A stretch of DNA of 64,000 nt from CAYMCO01 sp964388955 (GTDB taxonomy: Bacteria; Chloroflexota; Anaerolineae; Anaerolineales; E44-bin32), in NCBI GenBank assembly GCA_964388955.1, contig CAYMCO010000016.1, positions 44,770-108,769 on the forward strand. Reading direction: 5' to 3'. The notes beneath the pieces are model-generated. The model was not told the origin of the DNA. It worked only from the letters and a program-made list of their open reading frames with translations, and did no database searches. Position numbers and translations under genes: made by a program. This document shows, in pieces, positions 1 through 8,459 of this stretch (within the stretch, counting starts at the first letter, position 1; each line of letters begins with the position of its first letter).

Positions 1-2
1 TC

Positions 3-257
3 GAGATGATCCTGGCGGAGCGGAGAGCGATTTGGCACCGCAGGCAAGAGGGTTTCGAGGCCAGGCTGGCGCGTGTACAGCCCTCAGCGCTGTACATGGC
101 GTGTCTCGGCCACCTGCATACCAGGTTTGGGGCCTCGCAGCATAAGGAACTCCCCCGCATACAGGGTTTCCTCGAGTTCATCGAGGATGAGATCCGGGTG
201 CTTCGAGCGGATGGTGAGTGGCCCGAAGAGGTGCCGGCCATCGATGAGTTGCTGTGA
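3..257 (+). CDS. C-terminal part of an unrecognised protein (cut by window edge)
   Basis: The frame is open to the left edge and stops at 257, so only the last 80-odd residues are visible. The segment is acidic and probably helical, with an alternation of charged and aliphatic residues and an ending rich in Glu, Pro and Asp. An in-frame ATG lies at 6 but nothing shows it is the real start. I do not recognise the family. It reads toward the DUF5661-like gene but is separated from it by about 600 nt, so the two are unlikely to be cotranscribed. Confidence 0.5.
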   Translation, partial: EMILAERRAIWHRRQEGFEARLARVQPSALYMACLGHLHTRFGASQHKELPRIQGFLEFIEDEIRVLRADGEWPEEVPAIDELL

Positions 258-853
258 GAGCCGGATTACTGCAGCGGCCGCTTTCGTTCGTTCCTGGTGC
301 ATCCGAGTTCTTGTTGCGCGGTGCGATCGCGGGGGCGGACGATATTCGGCCCTGCCGGCTCGATGAGCCCCCTCCACCGACCGTGATGTTATTCCCTTGC
401 CAATCTCGCTGAGGGGAACGCTCCTGGGGGCACCTGCTGGCGCCAGCCTTCGCCTCCTCCTCCCGCATTGCGCTTCGATCCGCCCCCACCCCCCTGGCCC
501 CCTCCCCTTGTGTTAACTAACCCCTCCCCGCACAGTGACCTCGGTATGGAGAAATCAACGCCAACTGTGGGGGCAGGGGATTGGGGTGAGGGGCGAAATC
601 CCGCCCATCCCGCGGGGCCGCGAACCGAATGCCGATTCCTCCGTTCAAGTCGATCGCTGCCAGGCCGCACGGATGCATACTCAACTTCCTCTCTCCGCCC
701 CAGGGCACAGCCTCTGAGACGCTAGGCCAACGCCCTTGCAGCAAATGACCGGATGCACCCTTCATTCCCCGCGAATAGCCTCCCACGATGCTCTGTCGTA
801 TTATTCTGGAAACATACGTGGCTTCCGAGGCCACGTGGAAGGAGGCGCCCGAG
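258..853. other. Intergenic stretch with no convincing gene
   Basis: Several overlapping ORFs exist here on both strands, but none has a ribosome binding site or a recognisable protein, and their predicted compositions (Arg, Pro and Ser rich) are those of GC-rich non-coding DNA. The only structure I see is the C-rich/G-rich repeat listed separately. The 3' end holds the upstream region of the DUF5661-like gene. Confidence 0.5.
477..600. repeat. C-rich / G-rich inverted-type repeat of the PHPNPLP kind
   Basis: A pyrimidine-rich half (about 477-509, runs of C broken by A or T) is followed about 60 nt later by a purine-rich half (about 572-599, runs of G broken by A or T). Read on the minus strand the second half encodes Pro-His-Pro-Asn-Pro-Leu-Pro, a short peptide that recurs in mis-called ORFs of many environmental bacterial genomes because it comes from a dispersed non-coding repeat. 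The halves are only loosely complementary. Confidence 0.4.
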
Positions 854-1303
854 GTGGAAATTCCCGAGTACGTGTCGAAAGAGGAGGTCCGGCGCGTGTG
901 TGAGGCACTGGGAATCCGTGACTGGGCCGCGCTCACCGAAGCCGTCGTGAGTGCCAAGGAGGCGAGCATCATCCAGGGGGAGGTTGGGGGAGAGGCCGCC
1001 GAAATCTCGGTGGAGGAGTTCCGCCGCGGCCTGGAGGTGGAATTGGAGCACGGGATCCAGTTCGACGATGCCAACGTCACCAATAACCACCCGCTTCTGA
1101 CGGGCAAGATAGTGCTCGCTCATTTGAAGGAAATGCTGGACTATTATGACCGTCTGGAGGTTGCAGAGCTTGAGGGAGATTTGCTGAAGGCCATTCTCGG
1201 GCGGGATTCCGGCAAGGCGATGGACAAGTATCGTAGGTTGGCCGAAGCGAGGCATGCGCTTGCGCGGCGCGAAAGCGAACGCATGCGCCTGCCGCCCGGC
1301 TGA
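854..1303 (+). CDS. DUF5661-like protein
   Basis: Small soluble protein of about 149 residues. The central part, with the patterns VEEFRRGLEVELEHG and NVTNNHPLLTGKIVLAHLKE followed by a Tyr-Tyr-Asp-Arg-Leu motif, is what I associate with DUF5661, a family of unknown function. I prefer the GTG at 854 because an AAGGAGG ribosome binding site lies eight bases upstream and the protein then begins near the family's usual start; an ATG at 788 would add 22 residues that look unrelated. No membrane segment or signal peptide. The next gene downstream has its own promoter. Confidence 0.65.
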   Translation: MEIPEYVSKEEVRRVCEALGIRDWAALTEAVVSAKEASIIQGEVGGEAAEISVEEFRRGLEVELEHGIQFDDANVTNNHPLLTGKIVLAHLKEMLDYYDRLEVAELEGDLLKAILGRDSGKAMDKYRRLAEARHALARRESERMRLPPG

Positions 1304-1502
1304 TGCGATGCAGGAGTGTGCATGTCTGACCCACTCCCAGCCCGACCGTCGCGTACTCGGCCTCGCAGTGGGTTGAGTAGAAGGCTGGTGGGCGGACCTT
1401 GCAGACGGGGTGACCTCCGGCGGAGTAAGGCGGAGGACCGGCACGCCAGGGCGCGCAGGCGAAAGCGGTGGTGCTGCGAGCGGCCGGACGCCCCCTCCCT
1501 GC

Positions 1503-1508
1503 TATAAT
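1503..1508 (+). promoter_or_regulatory. TATAAT -10 box of murJ, probably leaderless
   Basis: A perfect TATAAT ends eight bases before the GTG start of murJ. With normal spacing transcription would begin at about 1515-1517, at or next to the start codon, and there is no ribosome binding site between them. No good -35 hexamer is visible 17 bases upstream. Confidence 0.55.
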
Positions 1509-1516
1509 CGCGGGTC

Positions 1517-3088
1517 GTGACCCAACACACCTCCCCCTCCGATCGAAGGATCATTCGGGCTGCCGGCGTGGTGTCCCTCGGGATGGCGCTATCGAGCGTC
1601 ACCGGCTTGGCCACCCAGATGTTGGTGTCCCGGGCCTTCGGCACCAGCGGCGAACTGGATGCCTTCTACGCCGCCAACCGCTTGAGCGAGATTCTCTTCA
1701 ACCTGATGTCCGGCGGCGCGCTGGCCTCCGCCTTCATCCCGACCTTCACCGGCTATCTGGCCCGGGAGGACCGGCAAGGCGCATGGCGCCTGGCGTCGTC
1801 GGTCGCCAATCTGCTGTTGATCACCATCAGCCTCGTATCCGCCGCGGCGTGGATCTCCGCTCCGTGGCTGGTGCGCCACGTCATCGCGCCGGGGTTTTCC
1901 GATCCCGGGCAAATCCTGCTGACCGTGAATTTGCTCCGCATTCAACTGCTCTCCGCGGTCATCTTTGGATTGAGCGGCTTGCTCATGGGGGTGTTGAACG
2001 CGCATCAGCACTTCGCCCTTCCGGCGCTGGCGCCGGCGTTCTATCGTTTGGGCTGGATACTTGGTGTACTGCTGTTGGCGCCCTCGATGGGCATCTTCGG
2101 GCTCGCCTGGGGGGTGGTGCTGGGCGCGGCCATGCATCTCCTGATCCAGGTCCCCGGGCTGCGGGCCCGGGAGGTCCGGTATTACCCCTCCGTCGGCCTC
2201 GATGATCCGGGAGTTCGCCAGGTGGGACGCCTGATGGCGCCGCGCGTGCTGGGCGTGGCGGTGGTGCAGTTGAACTTCTTGGTGAACACCATCATTGCCT
2301 CTGGGCAGCCGGAGGGTAGCCTGACCGGCATCACCCTGGCGTTCTCGCTGATGATGATGCCGCAGATCGTCATCGCCCAGGCGATGGCCATAGCAGCACT
2401 CCCCACCTTCTCCGAACACGTTGCTCGCGGACAACTGACGGAGATGCGAAGGGCATTGGGGAACACCCTGCGAGGTGTGGTGTTTCTCTCGCTACCGGCC
2501 TCCATCGGCCTGATGATCCTGCGGCGACCATTGGTGGCGCTGCTGCTCCAGGGAGGAGCGTTCGACGCCCAATCTACGGCCTTGGTGGCTTGGGCGCTGC
2601 TTTGGTACGCCGCGGGGCTTCTCGGGCACGCCGTCGTGGAGATTGTGTCGCGCGCTTTCTACGCGCTCAAGGACACTCGGACACCGGTGATCGTCGGTGC
2701 AGCGGCGATGAGCCTGAATGTGGTCTTCAGCTTGGGTTTCTCCGGCTTGTTCCAGCGGGCGGGTTGGATGCCGCATGGTGGCCTGGCGCTGGCCAATTCC
2801 CTGGCCACTGCGCTGGAGTGTGTGGCGCTACTGGGACTGATTCGGAGGCGGCTGGGAGGGCTGGGATGGCCGCGCCTCAAGAGAGGGTTTGTGGGGAGCG
2901 GCGCCGCGGGCGTGACGCTGGCCATGGCCCTGTTGGGATGGCAGTATCTCCTCGCCGGACAGAGGACTTGGCTGATCGCCGGTGGCGGAGTCGTGATCGG
3001 AGCGCTGGTCTATTGGCTGATCGCCCTGTGGATGCGGACGCCGGATGCCCGAGAGCTGCCCGGCATGCTCTTGGGGCGCCATCGATAG
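1517..3088 (+). CDS. murJ: Lipid II flippase MurJ
   Basis: Polytopic membrane protein of 523 residues, the usual MurJ length, with about 14 hydrophobic segments. It translocates lipid-linked peptidoglycan precursor across the cytoplasmic membrane. Family signs are the N-terminal motif around residues 20-50 (GLATQMLVSRAFG followed by ELDAFYAA), the 'GGALASAFIPTF' segment near 70-85, and the 'RAFYALKDTRTPV' motif near residue 380, all characteristic of the MurJ/MviN branch of the MOP superfamily. The start is a GTG with a TATAAT box only eight bases upstream and no Shine-Dalgarno sequence. A new promoter lies just after the stop codon, so it is probably monocistronic. Confidence 0.93.
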   Translation: MTQHTSPSDRRIIRAAGVVSLGMALSSVTGLATQMLVSRAFGTSGELDAFYAANRLSEILFNLMSGGALASAFIPTFTGYLAREDRQGAWRLASSVANLLLITISLVSAAAWISAPWLVRHVIAPGFSDPGQILLTVNLLRIQLLSAVIFGLSGLLMGVLNAHQHFALPALAPAFYRLGWILGVLLLAPSMGIFGLAWGVVLGAAMHLLIQVPGLRAREVRYYPSVGLDDPGVRQVGRLMAPRVLGVAVVQLNFLVNTIIASGQPEGSLTGITLAFSLMMMPQIVIAQAMAIAALPTFSEHVARGQLTEMRRALGNTLRGVVFLSLPASIGLMILRRPLVALLLQGGAFDAQSTALVAWALLWYAAGLLGHAVVEIVSRAFYALKDTRTPVIVGAAAMSLNVVFSLGFSGLFQRAGWMPHGGLALANSLATALECVALLGLIRRRLGGLGWPRLKRGFVGSGAAGVTLAMALLGWQYLLAGQRTWLIAGGGVVIGALVYWLIALWMRTPDARELPGMLLGRHR

Positions 3089-3097
3089 CGCCTCCGG

Positions 3098-3103
3098 TAT
3101 AAT
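3098..3103 (+). promoter_or_regulatory. TATAAT -10 box upstream of the MFS gene
   Basis: A consensus -10 element lies ten bases after the murJ stop. Transcription from it would give a leader of about 75 nt before the MFS start at 3186. The -35 match is poor. Confidence 0.4.
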
Positions 3104-3185
3104 GCGTTGTCTGGAGCGGCACTTCATTCGGCGATGTATCTGACAAGCAGGTTGAGGGTAGCAGCACCCGGGACCGGAATGCGTA

Positions 3186-4424
3186 ATGGTAGGGAATCGC
3201 AACCTCAGGAGGCTCGTACTCGGGCAGTTCGTTTCCGCGATCGGTGACCAGTTCTATTTGATCGCCCTGCCATGGCTGGCCCTGCAGATGACCGGGGAGG
3301 CCCTGACCGCAGGCACCCTGCTGGCCGCGGCAAGCCTCCCGCGGACCGCCTTCATGTTGCTGGGGGGCGCGGTCGCAGACCGCCATTCGCCAAAGAGGAT
3401 GCTGCTTATCTCCAACAGCCTGCAGGCGGTTCTCATGGTCTGCCTCGCCGGCGTGATCGCCATCCCGAATGTCTCCCTGTGGCTCTTGCACTTCTTGGCA
3501 TTCTGGGTGGGCTTGGTCGATGCCTTCGGCCTGCCTGCCTTCAACAGCATGCTGCCGGGTATTGTGGCCGAGGAGGAGCTTGAGGGCGGAAATATCTATA
3601 TCCAGGGGGCAAACATGGCCAGCGGGGTGATAGGGCCCGCGCTGGCTGGGATATTGATTTCCGTCGGGGGAGCGAATGCGCCTCCAGGGACAGATCTGCA
3701 TGGGATCGCGCTGGCATTTCTGGCCAACGCGCTCACCTTCCTGGTCGGCATCTCCTTCTTCTGGGGCATACATACCGGGGAGGATGCTCAATTCGCTGAG
3801 GGCAGCGGGCGGCCGCTGGTCGCCTCGTTGGGACAAGTTCGCAAGCATATTGGCGCGGACTTCCAGCTCAGAAACATCTTCTTCCTCCTGTTGGTTTTGG
3901 GTCTCTTCCTGACTGGGGCCATTCGGGTGGGATTTCCGATGCTCGCCGGTTCTCAGGTCTCTGGAGGAAGTGTGCGCCGTTTTGGGAATATGACATCGGC
4001 TTTTGGCGCGGGCTTGCTGTTGGGGATGATGGGGCTCAGAGCCCTTCCCAAGCCGCCCAAGTCGCTTTCGGGGCTCGTTATGATTGGGCTGTTCGGGCTC
4101 GTGCCGACCGGCCTGATCCTGCTCGCCCTCGCGCCCCCGCTTGGAGCGAGTCTGGGGATCATATTTGCCATGGGAGCTGCCTTTGGATACGTGTTTGTCT
4201 ACCTCGTCAGCTGGCTGCAGCGCAGGACGCCGGAGGACATGTTGGGAAGGGTCATGGCGGTGGTGCTGTTTTCGAGCATCGGCTTGTCACCAGTATCGCA
4301 GGTGCTGATGGCTTTTTTCCTGGACCTGAATCTTCGACTGGCTCTCATCGCGGTGGGTTGCTTGACGCTGCTGTTGCTGACGGCATTGGGCGCTGACCGG
4401 GCGATGTGGCAGCTCGAAGGGTAG
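3186..4424 (+). CDS. Major facilitator superfamily transporter (exporter-like)
   Basis: 412 residues with about 12 hydrophobic segments and a central hydrophilic loop near residue 205-220. The N-terminal pattern (LGQFVSAIGDQFYLIALPWL) and the loop 2-3 motif with Asp-Arg (GGAVADRHSPKRML) are typical of the drug/siderophore-exporter branch of the MFS that includes EntS and macrolide exporters. The substrate cannot be told from sequence. It is followed 39 nt downstream by a glycosyltransferase on the same strand, so the pair may be cotranscribed and act on one glycosylated metabolite, but that is inference. Confidence 0.85.
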   Translation: MVGNRNLRRLVLGQFVSAIGDQFYLIALPWLALQMTGEALTAGTLLAAASLPRTAFMLLGGAVADRHSPKRMLLISNSLQAVLMVCLAGVIAIPNVSLWLLHFLAFWVGLVDAFGLPAFNSMLPGIVAEEELEGGNIYIQGANMASGVIGPALAGILISVGGANAPPGTDLHGIALAFLANALTFLVGISFFWGIHTGEDAQFAEGSGRPLVASLGQVRKHIGADFQLRNIFFLLLVLGLFLTGAIRVGFPMLAGSQVSGGSVRRFGNMTSAFGAGLLLGMMGLRALPKPPKSLSGLVMIGLFGLVPTGLILLALAPPLGASLGIIFAMGAAFGYVFVYLVSWLQRRTPEDMLGRVMAVVLFSSIGLSPVSQVLMAFFLDLNLRLALIAVGCLTLLLLTALGADRAMWQLEG

Positions 4425-4463
4425 TCGTTTCCGCTGCTGCCAAGCGGGGATAGGGCGGGTGGA

Positions 4464-5756
4464 ATGCATATTTCCATCCTCGCATACGGCACCTGGGGGG
4501 ATGTGCGCCCAGCTACCGCGCTGGCGCTGGGGCTCAAGGGCGCCGGATACGGGGTGCGCCTGATCGTGACCAAAGACTTCAGGGAGTGGGTTCGAAACAC
4601 CGGCCTGGATATCGGTGTGCTCTCCATTGATGAGAGGCAGGTGATGGGGCAGGTGTCCATAGAAACCCATCCTTTGCGGGGGGCGCTCGCCGTGCACGCC
4701 CGCATCTATCCGGCGCTGCGCCAGGCCGCCGAGGAACTGCCAGCCCTCATATCCGGTACCGATGCGCTGCTTGCCAACGAATGGATGCTGGGAGCGGCGA
4801 GCGGGATCGCCGAGGCCCATGGCGTGAAGTTGATTCACATGGCCATGCAGCCGATTATTCCCACGGGCGAATTGGCGATCCCCACCATGCCCGAAATCCC
4901 GAGCTGGATTCCGATCGTAGAGGAGTACAATCGCCTCACGTTTCGAGCTAGCCTCCGCCTCCGTTGGTGGTCACATGGCAGCAGCGCCAACCCCTCACGC
5001 CGGACTCAACTCAAGCTGAGGCCGCTATCGGGCCATGATTATCTGGAGCTCCTCGAGCGAACCCCTTCCGTGACCTTGGTCAGCCAGCACGTGGTCCCCC
5101 GACCGGGGGACTGGGGGGATCACCACCGCATGGCCGGCTTCGTGTTCCATGATGATCCGGAATGGACTCCGCCTGCAGGACTGGTGGACTTCATTCAGGC
5201 TGGGCCACCACCGGTGTATGTGGGTTTTGGCAGCATGCACGACTCTCGGCCGGCTGAGACGACGCGGAAGATCGTGGATGCCCTCCGCCTGTCGGAACAG
5301 CGAGCGGTGCTGCACAGCGGATGGGCAGGACTAGGACTCGAGGAGCTCCCCAGCAGCATCTATTGCCTCGAGTACGCGCCGCACGGCTGGCTCTTCCCCC
5401 TTATGGCCGCAGCCGTCCACCACGCGGGGGCTGGAACAAGTGCAGCAGCATTGCGCGCCGGTGTGCCATCCGTACCCGTCCCGCATTCCGGCGATCAAGC
5501 CTTCTGGGCCAGGCGGCTGGCCAGCATGGGGGTGGGAGCTGTACCCCTTCCCCGCCACCGGCTGAGCGCTGGTGTCCTGGCCAACCGGATCGCGACGGCC
5601 GTAAATGATCCTGAACTGCGGTCTCGGGCTGCGGAATATCGGCGCTTGATCCGGCAGGAAGACGGTCTGGCGAAGGCCATATCGGCGGTGGAGGACTTGC
5701 TCCACAGCCGCCTGGATAGCCGGGCGTCCCCTGGCGATGCGCTCAAGCGGCCATAA
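4464..5756 (+). CDS. GT1-family glycosyltransferase (UGT/MGT type)
   Basis: 430 residues with the GT-B layout of family 1 nucleotide-sugar-dependent glycosyltransferases. The N-terminal domain begins with a Rossmann strand and the motif 'YGTWGDVRPATALALGL', the bacterial sterol/macrolide glucosyltransferase signature. The C-terminal domain has 'PVYVGFGSM' near residue 252 and a donor-binding segment at about 300-350 (APHGWLFP, then HHAGAGTSAAALRAGVP, then GDQAFWARR). The acceptor is unknown; relatives modify sterols, macrolides or carotenoids. No signal peptide or membrane segment. The stop codon abuts the end of the remnant gene that converges from the minus strand. Confidence 0.85.
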   Translation: MHISILAYGTWGDVRPATALALGLKGAGYGVRLIVTKDFREWVRNTGLDIGVLSIDERQVMGQVSIETHPLRGALAVHARIYPALRQAAEELPALISGTDALLANEWMLGAASGIAEAHGVKLIHMAMQPIIPTGELAIPTMPEIPSWIPIVEEYNRLTFRASLRLRWWSHGSSANPSRRTQLKLRPLSGHDYLELLERTPSVTLVSQHVVPRPGDWGDHHRMAGFVFHDDPEWTPPAGLVDFIQAGPPPVYVGFGSMHDSRPAETTRKIVDALRLSEQRAVLHSGWAGLGLEELPSSIYCLEYAPHGWLFPLMAAAVHHAGAGTSAAALRAGVPSVPVPHSGDQAFWARRLASMGVGAVPLPRHRLSAGVLANRIATAVNDPELRSRAAEYRRLIRQEDGLAKAISAVEDLLHSRLDSRASPGDALKRP

Positions 5757-5926
5757 GGCCGCGAAGATGAACTGCGCGCTGACCAAACCCACCAACATCC
5801 CGACCGGCGCTTCCAAGGGCGAATGGCCCAGCACAACTTGGAGGCGCCGCCGCAGCGGGTGACCTTCCATCATGTCTCGAACAATGGGGTTGATGATCTC
5901 TGCTATTGCTGCAAGTCCGTCTCGAC
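5757..5926 (-). pseudogene. C-terminal remnant of a DUF212 (divergent PAP2) membrane protein
   Basis: On the minus strand, overlapping the xseB stop and running to the end of the convergent glycosyltransferase, one frame reads Ile-Val-Arg-Asp-Met-Met-Glu-Gly-His-Pro-Leu, then LGHSPLEAPVGMLVG and a hydrophobic tail. This matches the end of DUF212/YuiD proteins, where a Gly-His-x-Pro-x-Glu-Val motif precedes the last membrane helix. The first roughly 100 residues, including the Gly-Met-Pro-Ser-Ser-His active-site motif of the family, are missing. I infer a deletion between xseB and the body of the gene. The open frame continues into the glycosyltransferase antisense strand but resemblance ends near 5757. 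Confidence 0.5.
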
Positions 5927-6142
5927 AAAGTCTCCGGAGTCGTCGGGCTCGAGTTGGCGCAGCTTGAGCTCCGCATTCTCCAGGAGTTGACTGCAGTGTT
6001 GCGCCAGCGCCTGGCCGCGTTCAAAGCGCGCCAGCGCCTCGTCCAGACGGAGATCCCCACCCTCCAACTGGGCGACCAGCTCCTCGAGCTCCGCAAAGGC
6101 TTGCTCAAAGCTCAGATCTTCCACCGGTATGGGCTCGCTCAT
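5903..6142 (-). CDS. xseB: Exodeoxyribonuclease VII small subunit
   Basis: 79 residues, the usual size. The core 'LSFEQAFAELEELVAQLEGGDL' followed by 'LDEALARFERGQAL' is the helical hairpin of XseB, several copies of which coat each XseA subunit in the exonuclease VII complex that degrades single-stranded DNA. Its ATG overlaps the xseA stop codon by four bases (ATGA), so the two are translationally coupled. Acidic throughout, no membrane segments. Confidence 0.93.
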   Translation of the reverse strand: MSEPIPVEDLSFEQAFAELEELVAQLEGGDLRLDEALARFERGQALAQHCSQLLENAELKLRQLEPDDSGDFVETDLQQ

Positions 6143-7383
6143 GGCGCCTCCGTATCGCTGACTTTGGCTCGAAATCTTCCGTCGCTGACAAGTACGTCGA
6201 TCCCGTCCCCGGAAGAGACCTGCCCTGTGGTTCGAACCACGCTGCCATCATCGGATCGCTGCACAACTGCATAGCCGCGCGCCAACACAGCTTGCGGGCC
6301 GACGGCGTGCAATGTCTGCGAGAGGCGCTTCGTGGCCTCCCGGCGAAGCGCCAGCCCGGAGCGCAGCGCGCCCTCCGCGCGCCGCTGCAACTCGTCGACC
6401 CGCTGCAGCCCGGACTGGATGTGGGCGCGCGGAGAACTGCGCTGGAGAGAAAACGTCAGTTGGCTCAAAGCCTGTCGCAGATCTCCCAACCGGAACGCGA
6501 AATGGCGCGCCGCCGTGCGTCGCAGTTCCGCCACCCGGGCGATCAGCTGAGCTGCGGCCGGTGTGGCGATTTCCGCCGCTGCTGAGGGTGTCGGGGCGCG
6601 GCGGTCGGCGACGAAATCTGCGATCGTGAAGTCAATTTCATGCCCGACGCCGGAGATCACCGGCGCTTGAGACTGGGCGATGGCGCGCGCCACAGCTTCA
6701 TCGTTGAAGGCCCACAAGTCTTCGATGGATCCGCCGCCGCGCACCAGCAGGATGACGTCGGGGTGCGAGATCCGGTTCACCGCGTCCAGGGCGGCGATGA
6801 TGCCCTCGGGGGCCTCCTCCCCCTGGACTGGCGTGGGAGAGAGGATGACTTCGGTCAGGGGAAATCGCCGACGGATCACGTTCAAGACGTCCTGAAGCGC
6901 GGCCGCTGTGGGCGAGGTCACCACGCCGATGCGGCGTGGCCACGCGGGCAGGGGTCGTTTGCGATCGCTGGCGAACAGCCCCTCCGCCTCCAGCCGCGCT
7001 TTGAGGCGCATGAATTCCTGATAAAGGGCGCCCTCGCCCGCTGGCCGAAGCTGGTCAGCGTAGAGCTGATACTGCCCCCCCTGCTCGTACACGCTGATGT
7101 GCCCGTGCACCTCGACGGACTGGCCTTCCGTGGGGAGACCCGCCAACCGGTGCACGTCCGGGCGCCACATCACGCAACGCAGCGTGGCGCTGGGGTCCTT
7201 CAGGGTGAAGTACAGATGCCCGGACGCGGGGTGCGACACATTGGAGATCTCCCCTGCCACCCACAGATCTTGCAGGCGGTAATCGCTTTCCAGCGTCTGG
7301 CGGACATAGCGGTTGAGATCGGTGACAGTCCAGATTTGAGGTTCGAGTCCAAAAAGCGATATCTGACTCACGCCTCGAAGCAT
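6139..7383 (-). CDS. xseA: Exodeoxyribonuclease VII large subunit
   Basis: About 414 residues from the ATG at 7383; a TTG at 7407 would add eight. An N-terminal OB fold (about residues 15-110, with 'VAGEISNVSHPASGHLYFTLKD') is followed by the catalytic domain (about 120-310) holding 'RIGVVTSPTAAALQDVLNVI', 'ILLVRGGGSIEDLWAFNDE' and 'PVISGVGHEIDFTIADFVAD', then a long coiled-coil segment and a C-terminal cap containing 'LARGYAVV'. All key motifs of the family are intact. Together with XseB it trims single-stranded DNA in repair and recombination. Downstream of xseB lies only a gene remnant. Confidence 0.95.
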   Translation of the reverse strand: MLRGVSQISLFGLEPQIWTVTDLNRYVRQTLESDYRLQDLWVAGEISNVSHPASGHLYFTLKDPSATLRCVMWRPDVHRLAGLPTEGQSVEVHGHISVYEQGGQYQLYADQLRPAGEGALYQEFMRLKARLEAEGLFASDRKRPLPAWPRRIGVVTSPTAAALQDVLNVIRRRFPLTEVILSPTPVQGEEAPEGIIAALDAVNRISHPDVILLVRGGGSIEDLWAFNDEAVARAIAQSQAPVISGVGHEIDFTIADFVADRRAPTPSAAAEIATPAAAQLIARVAELRRTAARHFAFRLGDLRQALSQLTFSLQRSSPRAHIQSGLQRVDELQRRAEGALRSGLALRREATKRLSQTLHAVGPQAVLARGYAVVQRSDDGSVVRTTGQVSSGDGIDVLVSDGRFRAKVSDTEAP

Positions 7384-7554
7384 ACCTGCCGCACGGGAGG
7401 CTGTCAACTTGGGGGCGATGCGCGGTGCGCTGTGATTCGCACCCCTGTACCCGAGGGCCGCGAGCTATGCGCGGCGGGCGTCAAAATACATTATCCTTGA
7501 GTTGCGCCGGTCAGAGCAGGGCGGCACAGCGGGACCGGTGGAAGGGAGCGAGAG

Positions 7555-8040
7555 ATGGAGAAAACTCCGGAAGTCCGCATCGGGGAGCTGCTGCGTGACA
7601 AAGGCTGGCGGCTGGCCACGGCAGAGTCGTGCACCGGCGGCCTGGTGAGCCATCTAGTGACCAATGTGCCCGGCTCCTCCGATTACTTCGTCGGCGGGGT
7701 GGTCGCCTATTCGAATCCCACCAAGGAGCACCTGTTAGGGGTGCCGGAGAAGGAGCTGTCCGAACAGGGGGCAGTGAGCAGAGAGGTGGCCATCTCGATG
7801 GCTGAAGGGGCCCGGCGCGGCCTGCGCGCCGAAGTGGGGCTGTCGGTGACGGGAATTGCCGGCCCCGGCGGGGGGACGCCGGAGAAGCCGGTGGGTCTAA
7901 CCTGGGTGGGGGTGGCCACGCCAGGCGGCGCAAAGGCGCGAGCCTATAGGTGGCAGGGGGACAGGCAGGAGAACAAGCGCCAATCGGCGTTGGCGGCCCT
8001 GCGGCAGGCCATAGAGCTATTGGAGGAAGGGCATGGATGA
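7555..8040 (+). CDS. pncC: Nicotinamide-nucleotide amidohydrolase (CinA C-terminal type)
   Basis: 161 residues corresponding to the stand-alone CinA C-terminal domain. It deamidates NMN to nicotinic acid mononucleotide in pyridine nucleotide recycling. The sequence shows 'RLATAESCTGGLVSHLVT' near residues 21-38 with the conserved Ser-Cys-Thr-Gly-Gly, 'YFVGGVVAYSNPTKEHLLGV' near 52-70 and 'TGIAGPGGGTPEKPVGLTWVG' near 116-136. RBS-like GGGAGCGAGAG precedes the ATG. Its end overlaps the start of the next small gene by eight bases, so the two are probably cotranscribed. The N-terminal MoCF-like domain of full CinA is absent, as in many PncC proteins. Confidence 0.93.
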   Translation: MEKTPEVRIGELLRDKGWRLATAESCTGGLVSHLVTNVPGSSDYFVGGVVAYSNPTKEHLLGVPEKELSEQGAVSREVAISMAEGARRGLRAEVGLSVTGIAGPGGGTPEKPVGLTWVGVATPGGAKARAYRWQGDRQENKRQSALAALRQAIELLEEGHG

Positions 8041-8284
8041 ACCCATCGCTGTTGAGGCGCGATTTGCGCGAGATGGTTCCATCACTCCCCTCAGTTTTGT
8101 CTGGCAGGGTGTAAAGTACGCGGTGGCATCGCTGGGGCGCCACTGGGAGGGCGATGGAGTGCGCCACTTTCTGGTCATGGTTTCCTCTGGCGAGGTATTT
8201 GAGATCGCCTATCATTCCGAGGGCGGCTACTGGAGATTACACAACGCCTCCACCCGCCGGGCGCGGCCGGGCCGCCCCGCCTAG
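8033..8284 (+). CDS. Small hypothetical protein downstream of pncC
   Basis: 83 residues, overlapping the pncC reading frame by eight bases, with GGAAGGGC just before the ATG. The predicted fold is a small beta barrel: alternating hydrophobic strands (PLSFVWQGVKYAVA, then RHFLVMVSSGEVFEIAY, then GYWRLH) and a basic tail. Short proteins with this Trp-x-Gly and Val-Phe-Glu-Leu pattern occur next to repair genes in Chloroflexota and Actinobacteria, but I cannot assign a named family with confidence. Overlap and strand argue that it is a real, coexpressed gene. Confidence 0.6.
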   Translation: MDEPIAVEARFARDGSITPLSFVWQGVKYAVASLGRHWEGDGVRHFLVMVSSGEVFEIAYHSEGGYWRLHNASTRRARPGRPA

Positions 8285-8459
8285 CTCATTCTTGCGCCTC
8301 GGCGCCGCGGTGGATCTTCGTTCTGCGGTGTCTCTCCAGTGCCTTCGTGTGCGGATATGGGAGCCACCGCAGCCAGAAGCGGGGGCGACAGTCTCTCGGG
8401 TTGTTCCACCGGGGCGGGCGCCAAATCCGCTTCCAGGCTGGCCCCAAGAATCGGCAGGG

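Noticed and set aside
517..1107. 196-residue minus-strand ORF across the DUF5661-like gene
   Set aside because: It is antisense to a supported gene and includes the PHPNPLP peptide of a non-coding repeat.
5331..5756. Continuation of the DUF212 remnant frame into the glycosyltransferase
   Set aside because: Resemblance ends near 5757; beyond that the frame is the antisense shadow of a well-supported glycosyltransferase.
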